Below, one piece after another: positions 1 to 7,334 of a stretch of 64,000 bases of DNA. This DNA is from [Bacillus] enclensis (GTDB lineage: Bacteria; Bacillota; Bacilli; Bacillales; Bacillaceae_B). The notes under the pieces are model-generated. The model was given only the letters and a program-made list of their open reading frames with translations, made no database searches and was not told the DNA's origin. The stretch lies in the NCBI RefSeq assembly GCF_001456935.1, contig NZ_KQ758487.1, positions 1 to 64,000 of the forward strand. The letters run 5' to 3'. Each line of letters begins with the position of its first letter. Position 1 is the first letter of the stretch. The translations under genes were made by a program, and so were the position numbers.

Positions 1-306
1 AACTTATCTATCGTTCTAGATTTAAAACAAGGGATGAAGCGACAAAAGTCATTAACCACTATATTTCAAACCGGTACAACGAGAGAAGAAAACATTCAAA
101 GCTGGGGTATCTTTCCCCAAACAATTTTGAGAGAAATTATCAGCGTTCAAACCTGGACTCAATCTCATAAATTCATCTTAGGCGTTAGAGGCAATCAATC
201 TTGGTTTTAGATTGATTGTTTCTAATGCCCCACCAAACGAAAGTGCGGTAGGGATTTCAGCTAAAACATTCTCATTTTTAGGTGTCCATTTTCTTGACAG
301 AAGTCC
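1..306 (+). mobile_element. 3' end of an IS3-family insertion sequence
   Basis: The window opens inside an IS3-family element. It contains the end of a transposase reading frame, a non-coding tail and a plausible right end at about 281-306, whose reverse complement begins TGGACTTCTGTC, a typical IS3-type TG...CA terminus. The left part lies outside the window, so it is unclear whether the element is complete. It is a different element from the one at 30985-32442, because the transposase C-termini differ. A 21-bp periodic intergenic array starts just after it. Confidence 0.7.
3..170 (+). CDS. IS3-family transposase OrfB, C-terminal fragment
   Basis: Reading frame 3 is open from the window edge to the TAA at 168-170 and encodes 55 residues. 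The segment HYISNRYNERRKHSKLGYLS followed by PNNFE is the conserved C-terminal block of IS3-family integrase-type transposases, just after the catalytic glutamate region. The DDE triad itself lies upstream of the window. The fragment is too short to show whether the transposase is intact. Confidence 0.8.
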   Translation, partial: LIYRSRFKTRDEATKVINHYISNRYNERRKHSKLGYLSPNNFERNYQRSNLDSIS

Positions 307-317
307 AATTCCCCCTA

Positions 318-386
318 TATTCTTCGAATTTAGCTGATTATTCTTTCGATTTTGTGAATAATTCCGTCAATTGTTAAATATATCCA
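318..386. repeat. Intergenic array with 21-bp period, about 3.3 units
   Basis: Similar words start at 318, 339, 360 and 381, exactly 21 bp apart, each beginning ATTC or ATCC and containing a TCGAATT/TCGATTT/TCAATTG core. Read on the other strand the units resemble those at 38622-38726 (AGAATAATC...AATTCGA against AGATTATTC...AATTCAA). No gene is seen in this gap apart from the IS tail. A GGGACAGGTCCCC palindrome at about 423-436 is a common Bacillus intergenic motif of unknown role. Confidence 0.55.
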
Positions 387-630
387 AAATAGTAGCGTGT
401 CTGTGGAAGACTGGTGTTACTACAGGGACAGGTCCCCTTCTTTTCATAAGCCTTTCACAAAAGCCGGAAGACGCTGCATCTGTTTATTTCAGACTGTTAA
501 GGGGAAGTGATTGTATATTGAAAGATTGTTTTCGAAAATAGTTCCAATCACTACGAATCCACATATTTCTTATGATAAAATGAAAAACAAACTGAAAGAA
601 GTTCATCACTGTAAAAGAAGGTGAATACGG

Positions 631-1482
631 ATGATTTATATTGGAGTGACCGGCTGGGGAGATCATGATACGTTGTATGATCACGTTTCCCCGCGGGATA
701 AGTTGAAAGAATATGGTGCACACTTTCCGGTTGTGGAAGTGGATGCGAGTTTCTATGCCGTCCAGCCGATACGCAATGCCGAGAAGTGGGTGAGGGAGAC
801 GCCTGAAGATTTTAAATTTATAGTAAAGGCATATCAGGGCATGACCGGGCATCAGCGCGGTGATATCCCTTTTGAAACGAAAGAGGAGATGTTCCGTGCA
901 TTCAGGGATTCCCTTACTCCATATCTTGAAGCTGAAAAACTGGCGATGGTTCTTCTGCAGTTTCCTCCTTGGTTTGACTGCAACCGGGACAATGTCGCCT
1001 ACATCAGATACTGTAAAGAACAACTCGACGATCTGCCGCTGGCACTAGAATTCCGCCATCAAAGCTGGTACTACCCTCAGTTCAAGGAAAAGACACTTGA
1101 CTTCATGAAGGACCAAGGCTGGATTCACAGCGTCTGTGATGAACCGCAGGCAGGGGAAGGGTCAATTCCGAGAGTGACGGAGGCGACCCAGGAAGATGCC
1201 ACGCTTATCCGGTTCCACGGACGCAACGTTCATGGATGGAATAAAACCGGAAGCGGTGATGAATGGCGTGAAGTCAGGTATTTATATCGGTACAATGAAT
1301 CAGAATTAAAAGAGTGGATTCCCCATATCCATAAGCTTCATGAAGAGTCGAAGGATGTGTATATCCTCTTTAATAACAATTCCGGAGGGGACGCGGCGGA
1401 CAATGCCAAGCAGCTGATCGACATGCTCGGAATAGAATATGAAGGGCTTGCACCGAAGCAGCTTGATTTATTCCAGGAGTAA
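631..1482 (+). CDS. yunF: DUF72 family protein YunF
   Basis: A 283-residue DUF72 protein, the full family length. The start MIYIGVTGWGDHDTLY, the GxxFxxVEVDASFY-like segment near residue 35 and the central LQFPPWF and LEFRHQSWY motifs are characteristic of the family, which adopts a TIM-barrel fold. Its biochemical role is not established. The ATG is preceded by AAGAAGGTGA. YunE follows 48 bp downstream on the same strand and YunD after that, matching the yunF-yunE-yunD grouping of Bacillus subtilis and suggesting co-transcription. The family assignment is secure, the function unknown. Confidence 0.9.
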   Translation: MIYIGVTGWGDHDTLYDHVSPRDKLKEYGAHFPVVEVDASFYAVQPIRNAEKWVRETPEDFKFIVKAYQGMTGHQRGDIPFETKEEMFRAFRDSLTPYLEAEKLAMVLLQFPPWFDCNRDNVAYIRYCKEQLDDLPLALEFRHQSWYYPQFKEKTLDFMKDQGWIHSVCDEPQAGEGSIPRVTEATQEDATLIRFHGRNVHGWNKTGSGDEWREVRYLYRYNESELKEWIPHIHKLHEESKDVYILFNNNSGGDAADNAKQLIDMLGIEYEGLAPKQLDLFQE

Positions 1483-1530
1483 GAAGAACCCGAGGATTGT
1501 TATTAAAATGAGAATTGGAGATGAAACACA

Positions 1531-2355
1531 GTGGAATGGATCGTATTGATAGGCATCGGTTTATTTGCGGGGACACTGGGCTCACTTGTCGGCCTTGGCG
1601 GAGGAGTCATCGTTGTTCCTGCATTGATTTATTTTGGTACATATACAGGCTTGCTTGATAATATCACCCCGCAGACTGCAGTGGGCACTTCGCTGCTGGT
1701 CATGATCTTCACCGGGCTTTCTTCAACCCTTTCCTATCTCAAGCATAAGACCGTCGATTATAAAAGCGGATTGATTTTCTTTGCTGGAGCAGGTCCGGGT
1801 TCGATCATCGGTGCTTGGGTGAACAAATATTTGAAAATGGAAGACTTCAATCTTTATTTTGGGATATTCATGATCGTGATGGCTGTCATCTTGATGGTCA
1901 GGGATAAACTGAAGCCAATTGAAACGTTTAAGAATGCTTCTTTTCAAAGGGAGTTCACCGATCCGTCAGGTAACACCTTTCATTACGGTTACCCGCCGGT
2001 GATCGGCGCGTTGATCGCACTCCTGGTGGGATTCACTTCAGGATTATTCGGGATCGGCGGGGGATCTTTAATGGTGCCTGCCATGATTTTGATCTTCCTG
2101 TTCCCGCCTCATGTAGCTGTGGCGACATCGATGTTCATGGTGTTTCTATCAGCGCTCGTCAGTTCGGGCACACATGTCGCCCTTGGGAATGTTAAGTGGC
2201 TGTATGCACTAGCGCTGATCCCGGGGGCTTGGTTCGGGGCGAAAATCGGCTCATTTGTGAACACCAAACTGGAATCCAAGGTCCTTGTGAGAGTGCTGCG
2301 GATCATTTTGATACTTATAGGATTACGTTTGATTTATCAGAGCATAACGGGATAA
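1531..2355 (+). CDS. yunE: TauE/SafE family membrane permease YunE
   Basis: A 274-residue integral membrane protein of the TauE/SafE (DUF81) family, related to exporters of sulfite and other organosulfur anions. The duplicated glycine motif of the family is visible near residue 20 (LVGLGGGVIVVPAL) and again near residue 175 (LFGIGGGSLMVPAM), as expected from its two-repeat architecture. The start is GTG at 1531 after GGAGATGA. The substrate cannot be read from sequence. It lies 25 bp upstream of yunD and probably shares its transcript. Confidence 0.9.
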   Translation: MEWIVLIGIGLFAGTLGSLVGLGGGVIVVPALIYFGTYTGLLDNITPQTAVGTSLLVMIFTGLSSTLSYLKHKTVDYKSGLIFFAGAGPGSIIGAWVNKYLKMEDFNLYFGIFMIVMAVILMVRDKLKPIETFKNASFQREFTDPSGNTFHYGYPPVIGALIALLVGFTSGLFGIGGGSLMVPAMILIFLFPPHVAVATSMFMVFLSALVSSGTHVALGNVKWLYALALIPGAWFGAKIGSFVNTKLESKVLVRVLRIILILIGLRLIYQSITG

Positions 2356-2380
2356 CCTCCATCGGGAGAGTGAGAGTAAC

Positions 2381-3739
2381 ATGAAAGAAACTATTCATAT
2401 CTACCATACGAATGACCTTCACAGTCATTTTGAACATTGGTCAAGGATAAGGGATTTTTTGAAAAAAAGAAAAGAATGGCATGTCACCGAAGGAGAAGAG
2501 GTATTTCTCTTCGATATCGGAGATCATGCAGACCGCTGGCATCCTTATTCGGAAGCTACATTGGGAAAGGGAAATGTCGGCCTTCTCAATGAAGCGGGGT
2601 ACGATGCCGTCACGATTGGGAATAATGAAGGGATCACCCTCGATTACGAGGATTTGGAAAGCCTGTATAAAAACGCTGAATTTGATGTGATTGTCGGGAA
2701 TCTGTTAAGCAGGGACAATAAGGTTCCCCACTGGGTGAAAACTCATCATATCTATGAAACGAGTTCGGGGTTGAAGGTTGCAGTCCTCGGACTGACCGCT
2801 TACTTCCTTCCTTTTTACAAGGCACTTGGCTGGAATATCACCCCTCCGCTTGAGGAGCTCAAAAAGCAGGTGGAGCTCGTGCAAGATGAAGCTGATGTGC
2901 TTGTGCTCCTGTCGCACCTTGGAATCAGGGACGATGAACTCATCGCCTCATCCTTCCCTGAGATTGATGTAGTTTTAGGCGCCCACACCCATCATATCCT
3001 GCATGAAGGGAAAGAAATAAATGGGGTGATGCTCGGGGCTGCAGGGAAGTTCGGTCATTATGTCGGCCATATGATGATTGAAGTGGATCCCGATAAAAAA
3101 ACAGTGCTGTCCAAGAAAGCGCGTCTATACGCACACGAAGACCTGCCGAAGTCAGTTAATGAAGAGGAAGAAATGGAGCAATGGTACAGAGAGGGAGAAC
3201 ATTTACTAGAGACAGAAGTAGCCCATTTACAGGAACCTTTGCAAGCTGAATGGTTTAAACCATCACCGCTTCCAGGACTTTTGTGCGATGCCCTGAAAGA
3301 ATGGTGCTCTGCGGATTGTTCCTTCTTGAACGCGGGACTTCTCATCGAGGGGTTGAATGAAGGGGCTGTGACGAAAAGGGATCTTCATCATATTCTCCCT
3401 CACCCGATCAACCCCTGCCTGATTGAACTGTCAGGAGCAGAATTGAAAGAGCTCATTAAAATGACCTTTAATGAAGAATGGCCGCATCTTCAGCTGAAAG
3501 GTCTCGGCTTCCGGGGGAAAATCATGGGTGAGTTCGTATACAGCGGGATTGCGTTTGAAGAAGAGAAACAAAAGATTTATATAAATGGGAGTGAAATCCT
3601 ACCGAAGGAAACATATAAACTTGCCATCCCCGACATGTTTACATTCGGTCATTTTTTCCCAGACCTTGCGAGGCTGGATAAGAAATACTTCATGCCTGAG
3701 TTCCTGAGGGATGTCCTTGCCTGGAAATTAGGCGGGTGA
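2381..3739 (+). CDS. yunD: 5'-nucleotidase/UshA-like metallophosphoesterase YunD
   Basis: A 452-residue protein with an N-terminal calcineurin-like metallophosphoesterase domain and a C-terminal 5'-nucleotidase domain. Metal-binding motifs appear in order: HTNDLHSHFEH near residue 8, DIGDHADRW near 45, TIGNNEG near 75, LLSHLG near 175 and GAHTHH near 195. The usual GNHE is GNNE here, a variant I associate with the YunD branch. No signal peptide is seen, so it should be cytosolic, unlike secreted UshA. It probably hydrolyses nucleotides or related phosphoesters, substrate unknown. The ribosome binding site is weak (GAGAGTGAGAG). Confidence 0.88.
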   Translation: MKETIHIYHTNDLHSHFEHWSRIRDFLKKRKEWHVTEGEEVFLFDIGDHADRWHPYSEATLGKGNVGLLNEAGYDAVTIGNNEGITLDYEDLESLYKNAEFDVIVGNLLSRDNKVPHWVKTHHIYETSSGLKVAVLGLTAYFLPFYKALGWNITPPLEELKKQVELVQDEADVLVLLSHLGIRDDELIASSFPEIDVVLGAHTHHILHEGKEINGVMLGAAGKFGHYVGHMMIEVDPDKKTVLSKKARLYAHEDLPKSVNEEEEMEQWYREGEHLLETEVAHLQEPLQAEWFKPSPLPGLLCDALKEWCSADCSFLNAGLLIEGLNEGAVTKRDLHHILPHPINPCLIELSGAELKELIKMTFNEEWPHLQLKGLGFRGKIMGEFVYSGIAFEEEKQKIYINGSEILPKETYKLAIPDMFTFGHFFPDLARLDKKYFMPEFLRDVLAWKLGG

Positions 3740-3758
3740 ATGGTTCACCGTTCTGCGG

Positions 3759-3787
3759 CTCCTCTCATACATATGAGTTGAGAGGAG
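3759..3787 (+). promoter_or_regulatory. Hairpin that occludes the yunC ribosome binding site
   Basis: CTCCTCTCA (3759-3767) and TGAGAGGAG (3779-3787) form a perfect 9-bp stem with an 11-nt loop. The right arm contains the GAGGAG Shine-Dalgarno of yunC, whose ATG is at 3797. There is no T-tract directly after the stem, so it is not a conventional terminator. It could limit yunC translation or isolate it from yunD. Confidence 0.6.
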
Positions 3788-3796
3788 TGATGCAGA

Positions 3797-4099
3797 ATGA
3801 TGAATCTTTCTCCAGTTACGATAGAAGGACATACCTTTTTAGCCATATCAGTGGAGCTGCCTAAAACCAACCTGCTCGTAGTCACGAGCGATAAGGGATA
3901 TATCATGTGCGGTGCGCTGGATGTGGGACTGCTCAATGAAAAACTGAGTGACCGGGGAATCATTGCCGGCAGGGCGGTAGGGGTCAAAACGATTGATCAG
4001 CTTCTCGATGCACCGCTTGAATCAGTCACAATCGAAGCGGAAAACCGAGGAATCATTCCAGGTACCGTCGGCCGCGATGCGCTGTTGAAAATGTTATGA
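3797..4099 (+). CDS. yunC: DUF1805 family protein YunC
   Basis: A 100-residue protein of the DUF1805 family, whole length. It opens MMNLSPVTIEGHTFLAISVE and carries the glycine-rich core CGALDVGLLNEKL and an IIAGRAVGVKTI segment typical of the family. Function is unknown. The structured homologue from Bacillus subtilis is a small alpha/beta protein. It follows yunD on the same strand, but its ribosome binding site lies in a stem that may limit its translation. Confidence 0.88.
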   Translation: MMNLSPVTIEGHTFLAISVELPKTNLLVVTSDKGYIMCGALDVGLLNEKLSDRGIIAGRAVGVKTIDQLLDAPLESVTIEAENRGIIPGTVGRDALLKML

Positions 4100-4109
4100 T
4101 TTTGTTTGG

Positions 4110-4148
4110 ATAAAGCTTCTGTGCCGGGTGCATGGGGGCTTTTTTGTG
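4110..4148 (+). terminator. Probable intrinsic terminator after yunC
   Basis: AAAGC pairs with GCTTT and an inner TGC/GCA pairing extends the stem, followed by T6. It begins 11 nt after the yunC stop. The stem is imperfect, hence moderate confidence. Confidence 0.5.
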
Positions 4149-4226
4149 TTTTAGGGTCCGGCGGGAGACTTTTCATGGTGGAATTACGGCCGGGGGAGGG
4201 GTATTATCGGACATTGGAAAATTATA

Positions 4227-4294
4227 TTATCAAAAACAGCCCGGTAATTATCAATAATCAGGATATATTATCAAAAATAGAAATATATTATCAA
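4227..4294. repeat. Intergenic array of TTATCAA words, 20-21 bp period
   Basis: TTATCAA begins at 4227, 4248, 4268 and 4288, spaced 21, 20 and 20 bp, with unrelated sequence between. It lies in the 528-bp gap between yunC and the HD-GYP gene. The same word with the same spacing recurs at 36221-36308. Confidence 0.65.
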
Positions 4295-4320
4295 AACCAT
4301 TATGTTGCCGCGTTTAATAC

Positions 4321-4440
4321 CCGTCACTGTATCATCCCGCGCCACCAACCATTCTCTGCTTACCATCCACCCCAATCCACACTCCTCACCATCCATATTC
4401 ACTACCCATAATCCACATTTCCTACCCGCTCCCCCGGTAA
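4321..4440 (+). other. C-rich, G-poor tract downstream of yunC
   Basis: By hand count these 120 bases hold 56 C and 8 G, far from the balance elsewhere in the window. Repeated ATCCAC and TACCC words are seen. The bias resembles a Rho utilisation site on a transcript leaving yunC, or another expanded low-complexity array. A reading frame through it has no ribosome binding site and looks random. Confidence 0.45.
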
Positions 4441-4546
4441 GCCCCAAAACCAAATAGCTGCAATCTCCACCCTATAAACTCCACCCCAAAAATAATTCCC
4501 TTAATATTCTTTCATGAATATTTCCTGTTTTTTGCATAAATTCAGG

Positions 4547-4574
4547 TTGCAACGCCCTTTTTATCCTTTATAAT
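4547..4574 (+). promoter_or_regulatory. SigA-type promoter for the HD-GYP gene
   Basis: TTGCAA (4547-4552), a 16-bp spacer and TATAAT (4569-4574) lie 54 bp upstream of the ATG at 4628. This is a good match to the vegetative consensus. Confidence 0.7.
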
Positions 4575-4627
4575 GGAGGTACTAGTAAAAAATGTCGAAA
4601 ATTGAAAGAATTACATAGGAGAATTCT

Positions 4628-5740
4628 ATGAGGCTGATATCAACTAGGGCTTTGAGGCCTGGAATGGTTATGGCGACAACTGTATATAATGTAAGGGGTC
4701 ATGCACTGATCCAGCAGAACGTGGCAATCACAGAGCGGATGATTCGCAGGCTGCAGGAGCTTAACATCAGGTATGTCTATATTGAAGATGCTTTATCCAA
4801 TGGGATTAAAGTGACTGAATCCGTACCTGGAAAAGTAAGGCAGGAAGCGGTCGCCAATATAGAAAGTGTACTCAGCCGGATCAATGAGGCGAAGATGCCC
4901 AGGAGTTTGAATGTCATAGAGGAAAGTGCAAGACAGCTGAAGAGTATAATCGATGTTGTGTTGAAGGAAGTTAAAGGAAATGATGAGCTGCTGACTGTCC
5001 TTACAGACGTCTTTTCCTATGATTCCTACGTATTTCATCATTCATTCAATGTAACGTTATATACTTTATCAATCGGGATCGAACTGAATCTTTCCCAAAA
5101 ACAGCTTGAAGAGCTCGGCATCGGTGCGATTCTTCATGATGTTGGAAAGATGCTTGTATCGGAAGAGGTTCTCATGAAGCCCGGCAGATTGACAGAAGAA
5201 GAATTCGTGGAAGTCCAGAAACATACCGAGCACGGTTTTGACATATTAAGAAAGCTGCAGACGATCTCCCTGCTGGTGGCCCACTGTGCATATCAGCATC
5301 ATGAGAGGCTGGATGGATCGGGTTATCCCCGTGGGCTTAAGGGTGAGGACATCCATCCTTATGCCAAGATCATCGCAGTCGCTGATGTCTTTGATGCGAT
5401 GACCTCCAACCGGGTGTATAGGGAAGCAATGCTCCCTCATGAAGCGCTCGAGATCCTTTACGCAGGTTCAGGTTCATTATTCGATCCGAATGTGATCGAA
5501 GCGTTCAGGAGATCGGTCGCGATTTATCCGAACGGGATGATCGTTGAATTGAATGATGGGAAAAAAGGGATTGTAACGAGTCAAAACAGAGGGGTGACAG
5601 ACAGGCCGGTCATCCGCGTGATCGAAGAAAAAGGGGAAGAATTGTATGCTCCTTATGAATTGGACTTAAGCACGGAGCTTGATAAAGTCATCACAGGTTT
5701 TGATGTCGATTATGAGCCGTCACCTAGTAAAATTAAATAA
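4628..5740 (+). CDS. HD-GYP domain protein, probable cyclic dinucleotide phosphodiesterase
   Basis: A 370-residue protein. The N-terminal ~110 residues form a small sensory or adaptor region, followed by an HD-GYP domain at roughly 125-320. LHDVGK supplies the HD metal pair near residue 170, and HHERLDGSGYPRGL near 228 is the GYP signature. IAVADVFDAMTSNRVYR is the conserved following helix. HD-GYP proteins typically hydrolyse cyclic di-GMP, sometimes 3',3'-cGAMP. All diagnostic residues look present, so it should be active. The C-terminal 50 residues look like a small beta extension. I do not recall this gene at this place in Bacillus subtilis. It has its own promoter and ends at the hairpin before yunB. 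Confidence 0.88.
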   Translation: MRLISTRALRPGMVMATTVYNVRGHALIQQNVAITERMIRRLQELNIRYVYIEDALSNGIKVTESVPGKVRQEAVANIESVLSRINEAKMPRSLNVIEESARQLKSIIDVVLKEVKGNDELLTVLTDVFSYDSYVFHHSFNVTLYTLSIGIELNLSQKQLEELGIGAILHDVGKMLVSEEVLMKPGRLTEEEFVEVQKHTEHGFDILRKLQTISLLVAHCAYQHHERLDGSGYPRGLKGEDIHPYAKIIAVADVFDAMTSNRVYREAMLPHEALEILYAGSGSLFDPNVIEAFRRSVAIYPNGMIVELNDGKKGIVTSQNRGVTDRPVIRVIEEKGEELYAPYELDLSTELDKVITGFDVDYEPSPSKIK

Positions 5741-5752
5741 TTTTTTTGCGTT

Positions 5753-5801
5753 AAACCCTCCTTAGGAAGCATAAGAATAGCTTGTAAGGGGGGATTTTTT
5801 T
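5753..5801 (+). terminator. Terminator hairpin that also contains the yunB ribosome binding site
   Basis: CCCTCCTTA (5756-5764) pairs with TAAGGGGGG (5785-5793, one G-U), with an inner AAGC/GCTT stem, followed by seven T at 5795-5801. It is a good intrinsic terminator for the HD-GYP gene. Its right arm is the AAGGGGGG Shine-Dalgarno of yunB, and the T-tract runs into the yunB TTG start at 5800. Confidence 0.75.
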
Positions 5802-6564
5802 GTCTAAGTTCAAAACACACAAACCCCGAAGAGGAGGGCCCTTGCCTTTTCGCCATGTGATGATCATCACCATCATTTTCTTCATGTTTTCCACAGGGGC
5901 TGGTCTCTGGATCGTAAACCTGGGCTTGAAGCCGACCCTGCTTGCCTATGCCGAAACGCAGACGAGCAGAATCGGGACGATGGTTATCAATAAAGCGATC
6001 AACAAAAAGGTGGCCGGATCAATTGAACTGGAGGAAATAACGGAAGAAGTGAAAAATGCAGAAGGGGAGGTGGTCTCCCTCAGGTTCAATACACAGAATA
6101 TCAACAGGGTTCAGGGAGAAATCACTAATTTGGTGCAGTTATATTTAAAAGATGCGGAAAAAGGGAATATCGAAAATCTCGAATACATCACGGATATTGA
6201 AATAGACGAGGATGGGACGAAAGCCGATGAAGGAATTGTCTATTCTGTCCCTCTGGGTCAGGCTACAAACAATGCATTACTAGGGAACCTGGGACCAAAA
6301 GTTCCTATAAGGTTCCATTCAATCGGGGACGTGCGATCGGATATCAAACACACGGTCGAAGAGTTCGGCATCAACAATGCCCTCGTCAAAGTCTATGTTA
6401 CCCTTACCGTCAACGTCCAGATCATCATCCCGTTTGCAACTAAAACCGAAACCATCAAGCAGGATGTACTGATTGCCATGGATACCGTCCACCTGGATGT
6501 ACCGCAATTCTTCAACAACAGCGGCGACGGCACATCCCCATCAATCGAAATGCCGACGAATTGA
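5800..6564 (+). CDS. yunB: Sporulation protein YunB
   Basis: A 254-residue YunB family protein, known in Bacillus subtilis as a mother-cell gene needed for efficient sporulation. It starts at TTG (5800) after AAGGGGGG. A short basic N-terminus is followed by one membrane helix at about residues 20-45 (HVMIITIIFFMF onward), then a mostly extracytoplasmic beta-rich domain with VPLGQATNNALLGNLGPKVP near 150-170, a YunB signature. The start codon and ribosome binding site sit in a terminator hairpin, so read-through or a promoter inside the hairpin region should control it. I did not identify a convincing SigE promoter. Confidence 0.88.
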   Translation: MSKFKTHKPRRGGPLPFRHVMIITIIFFMFSTGAGLWIVNLGLKPTLLAYAETQTSRIGTMVINKAINKKVAGSIELEEITEEVKNAEGEVVSLRFNTQNINRVQGEITNLVQLYLKDAEKGNIENLEYITDIEIDEDGTKADEGIVYSVPLGQATNNALLGNLGPKVPIRFHSIGDVRSDIKHTVEEFGINNALVKVYVTLTVNVQIIIPFATKTETIKQDVLIAMDTVHLDVPQFFNNSGDGTSPSIEMPTN

Positions 6565-6673
6565 TTCAGGAAGTACTTCTGGGATAAATATTTGCTTTTA
6601 TCATAAGGAGTATTATTTATCTTAAGAAAACTTGTTGAAGGACTATACAAAAAACTTCAGCTGGATCCAGTAA

Positions 6674-6916
6674 TTGATTGGAGTGCAAGACGAAGACTCC
6701 TGCGGGTAGAGCGGCTAATGTGAGACGTGTCCAGCTACGGCGGCTAGAGGCTCGAGATCATAAGTCAAGCAAGCCAAAAAGGCAAAGAACGCCTTTCCGG
6801 CATGCTCGCCTTATGCCATCCAGCTCTCTTCAAAGCCCCTCCGCTTTTCCACCCGCAGGAGCGAACGCGACGAATTGATGCTGCCCGCGGAAAGCGAAAT
6901 CTTGCACGGAAATCAA
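6674..6916. repeat. Dispersed 245-bp intergenic repeat, copy A
   Basis: Full-length copy. It begins TTGATTGGAGTGCAAGACG and ends TCTTGCACGGAAATCAA, so the ends form an imperfect inverted repeat around GTGCAAGA. An internal hairpin (6759-6815) is bounded by CATAAG and CTTATG. Other full copies lie at 12497-12740 and 43517-43760. Reading frames through the repeat are not conserved between copies. Confidence 0.8.
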
Positions 6917-7027
6917 TTGCGACAATCAAGAATGGAAAAAACTGCCCTCACCCCATCTCGAATTAAAAGTTGTCAAAAAAGTGATAGTTTGATATATTTA
7001 AAAAGGAAATTTTAATATTATAACCAC

Positions 7028-7226
7028 ATCATCAATCCGATGGGGTAGAGGTGCAGGGTTCAAGAGTAAGCTGTTTGAGGATGACAACTGAGACAACAGA
7101 TGAAAGGGAACCTTTGCCGAAGCAGATATGTTCGTCAAAAGCATATATGCTGGGGTTATCTTGAAGAAGGGTAACACTGTCATTATGGGGGACACTCTAT
7201 AATGGGGAGCTACAGATCGTGATGGA
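7028..7226 (+). promoter_or_regulatory. Lysine riboswitch (L-box) aptamer
   Basis: The conserved core of the L-box is recognisable in order: GATGGGGTAGAGGTGC (7039 on), AGAGTAAGC, GAAAGGGAACCTTTGCCGAAG, GCTGGGGTTATC, TGTCATTATGGGGGACAC and GGGGAGCTAC (7204-7213). The CGAT near 7038 pairs with ATCG near 7216 to close P1. It lies upstream of a terminator and an NhaC-type transporter, an arrangement known for lysine uptake genes. Confidence 0.92.
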
Positions 7227-7244
7227 GCACTTACATTACTCATT

Positions 7245-7281
7245 AAAGGTAATGATAGGATCCTCTATCATTACCTTTTTT
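7245..7281 (+). terminator. Riboswitch-controlled terminator
   Basis: A perfect 14-bp stem (7245-7258 with 7265-7278), loop GATCCT, then a T-tract, placed 53 bp before the transporter ATG. CATTAC (7234-7239) can pair instead with GTAATG (7249-7254), which would break the terminator. Lysine binding is expected to favour termination. Confidence 0.88.
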
Positions 7282-7334
7282 ATATTCCTCTGTCATGCTA
7301 ATGGTTCCCCCCTATCAAGTAGGAGGAGGACATT

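Noticed and set aside
1531..2355. Shadow frames opposite yunE, mrpA, pepA and other long genes
   Set aside because: Opposite-strand open frames within strongly supported genes, without ribosome binding sites or recognisable products.
4106..4411. Open frame of about 100 codons after yunC
   Set aside because: No ribosome binding site. It runs through a terminator, a periodic array and a C-rich tract, and its composition is random.
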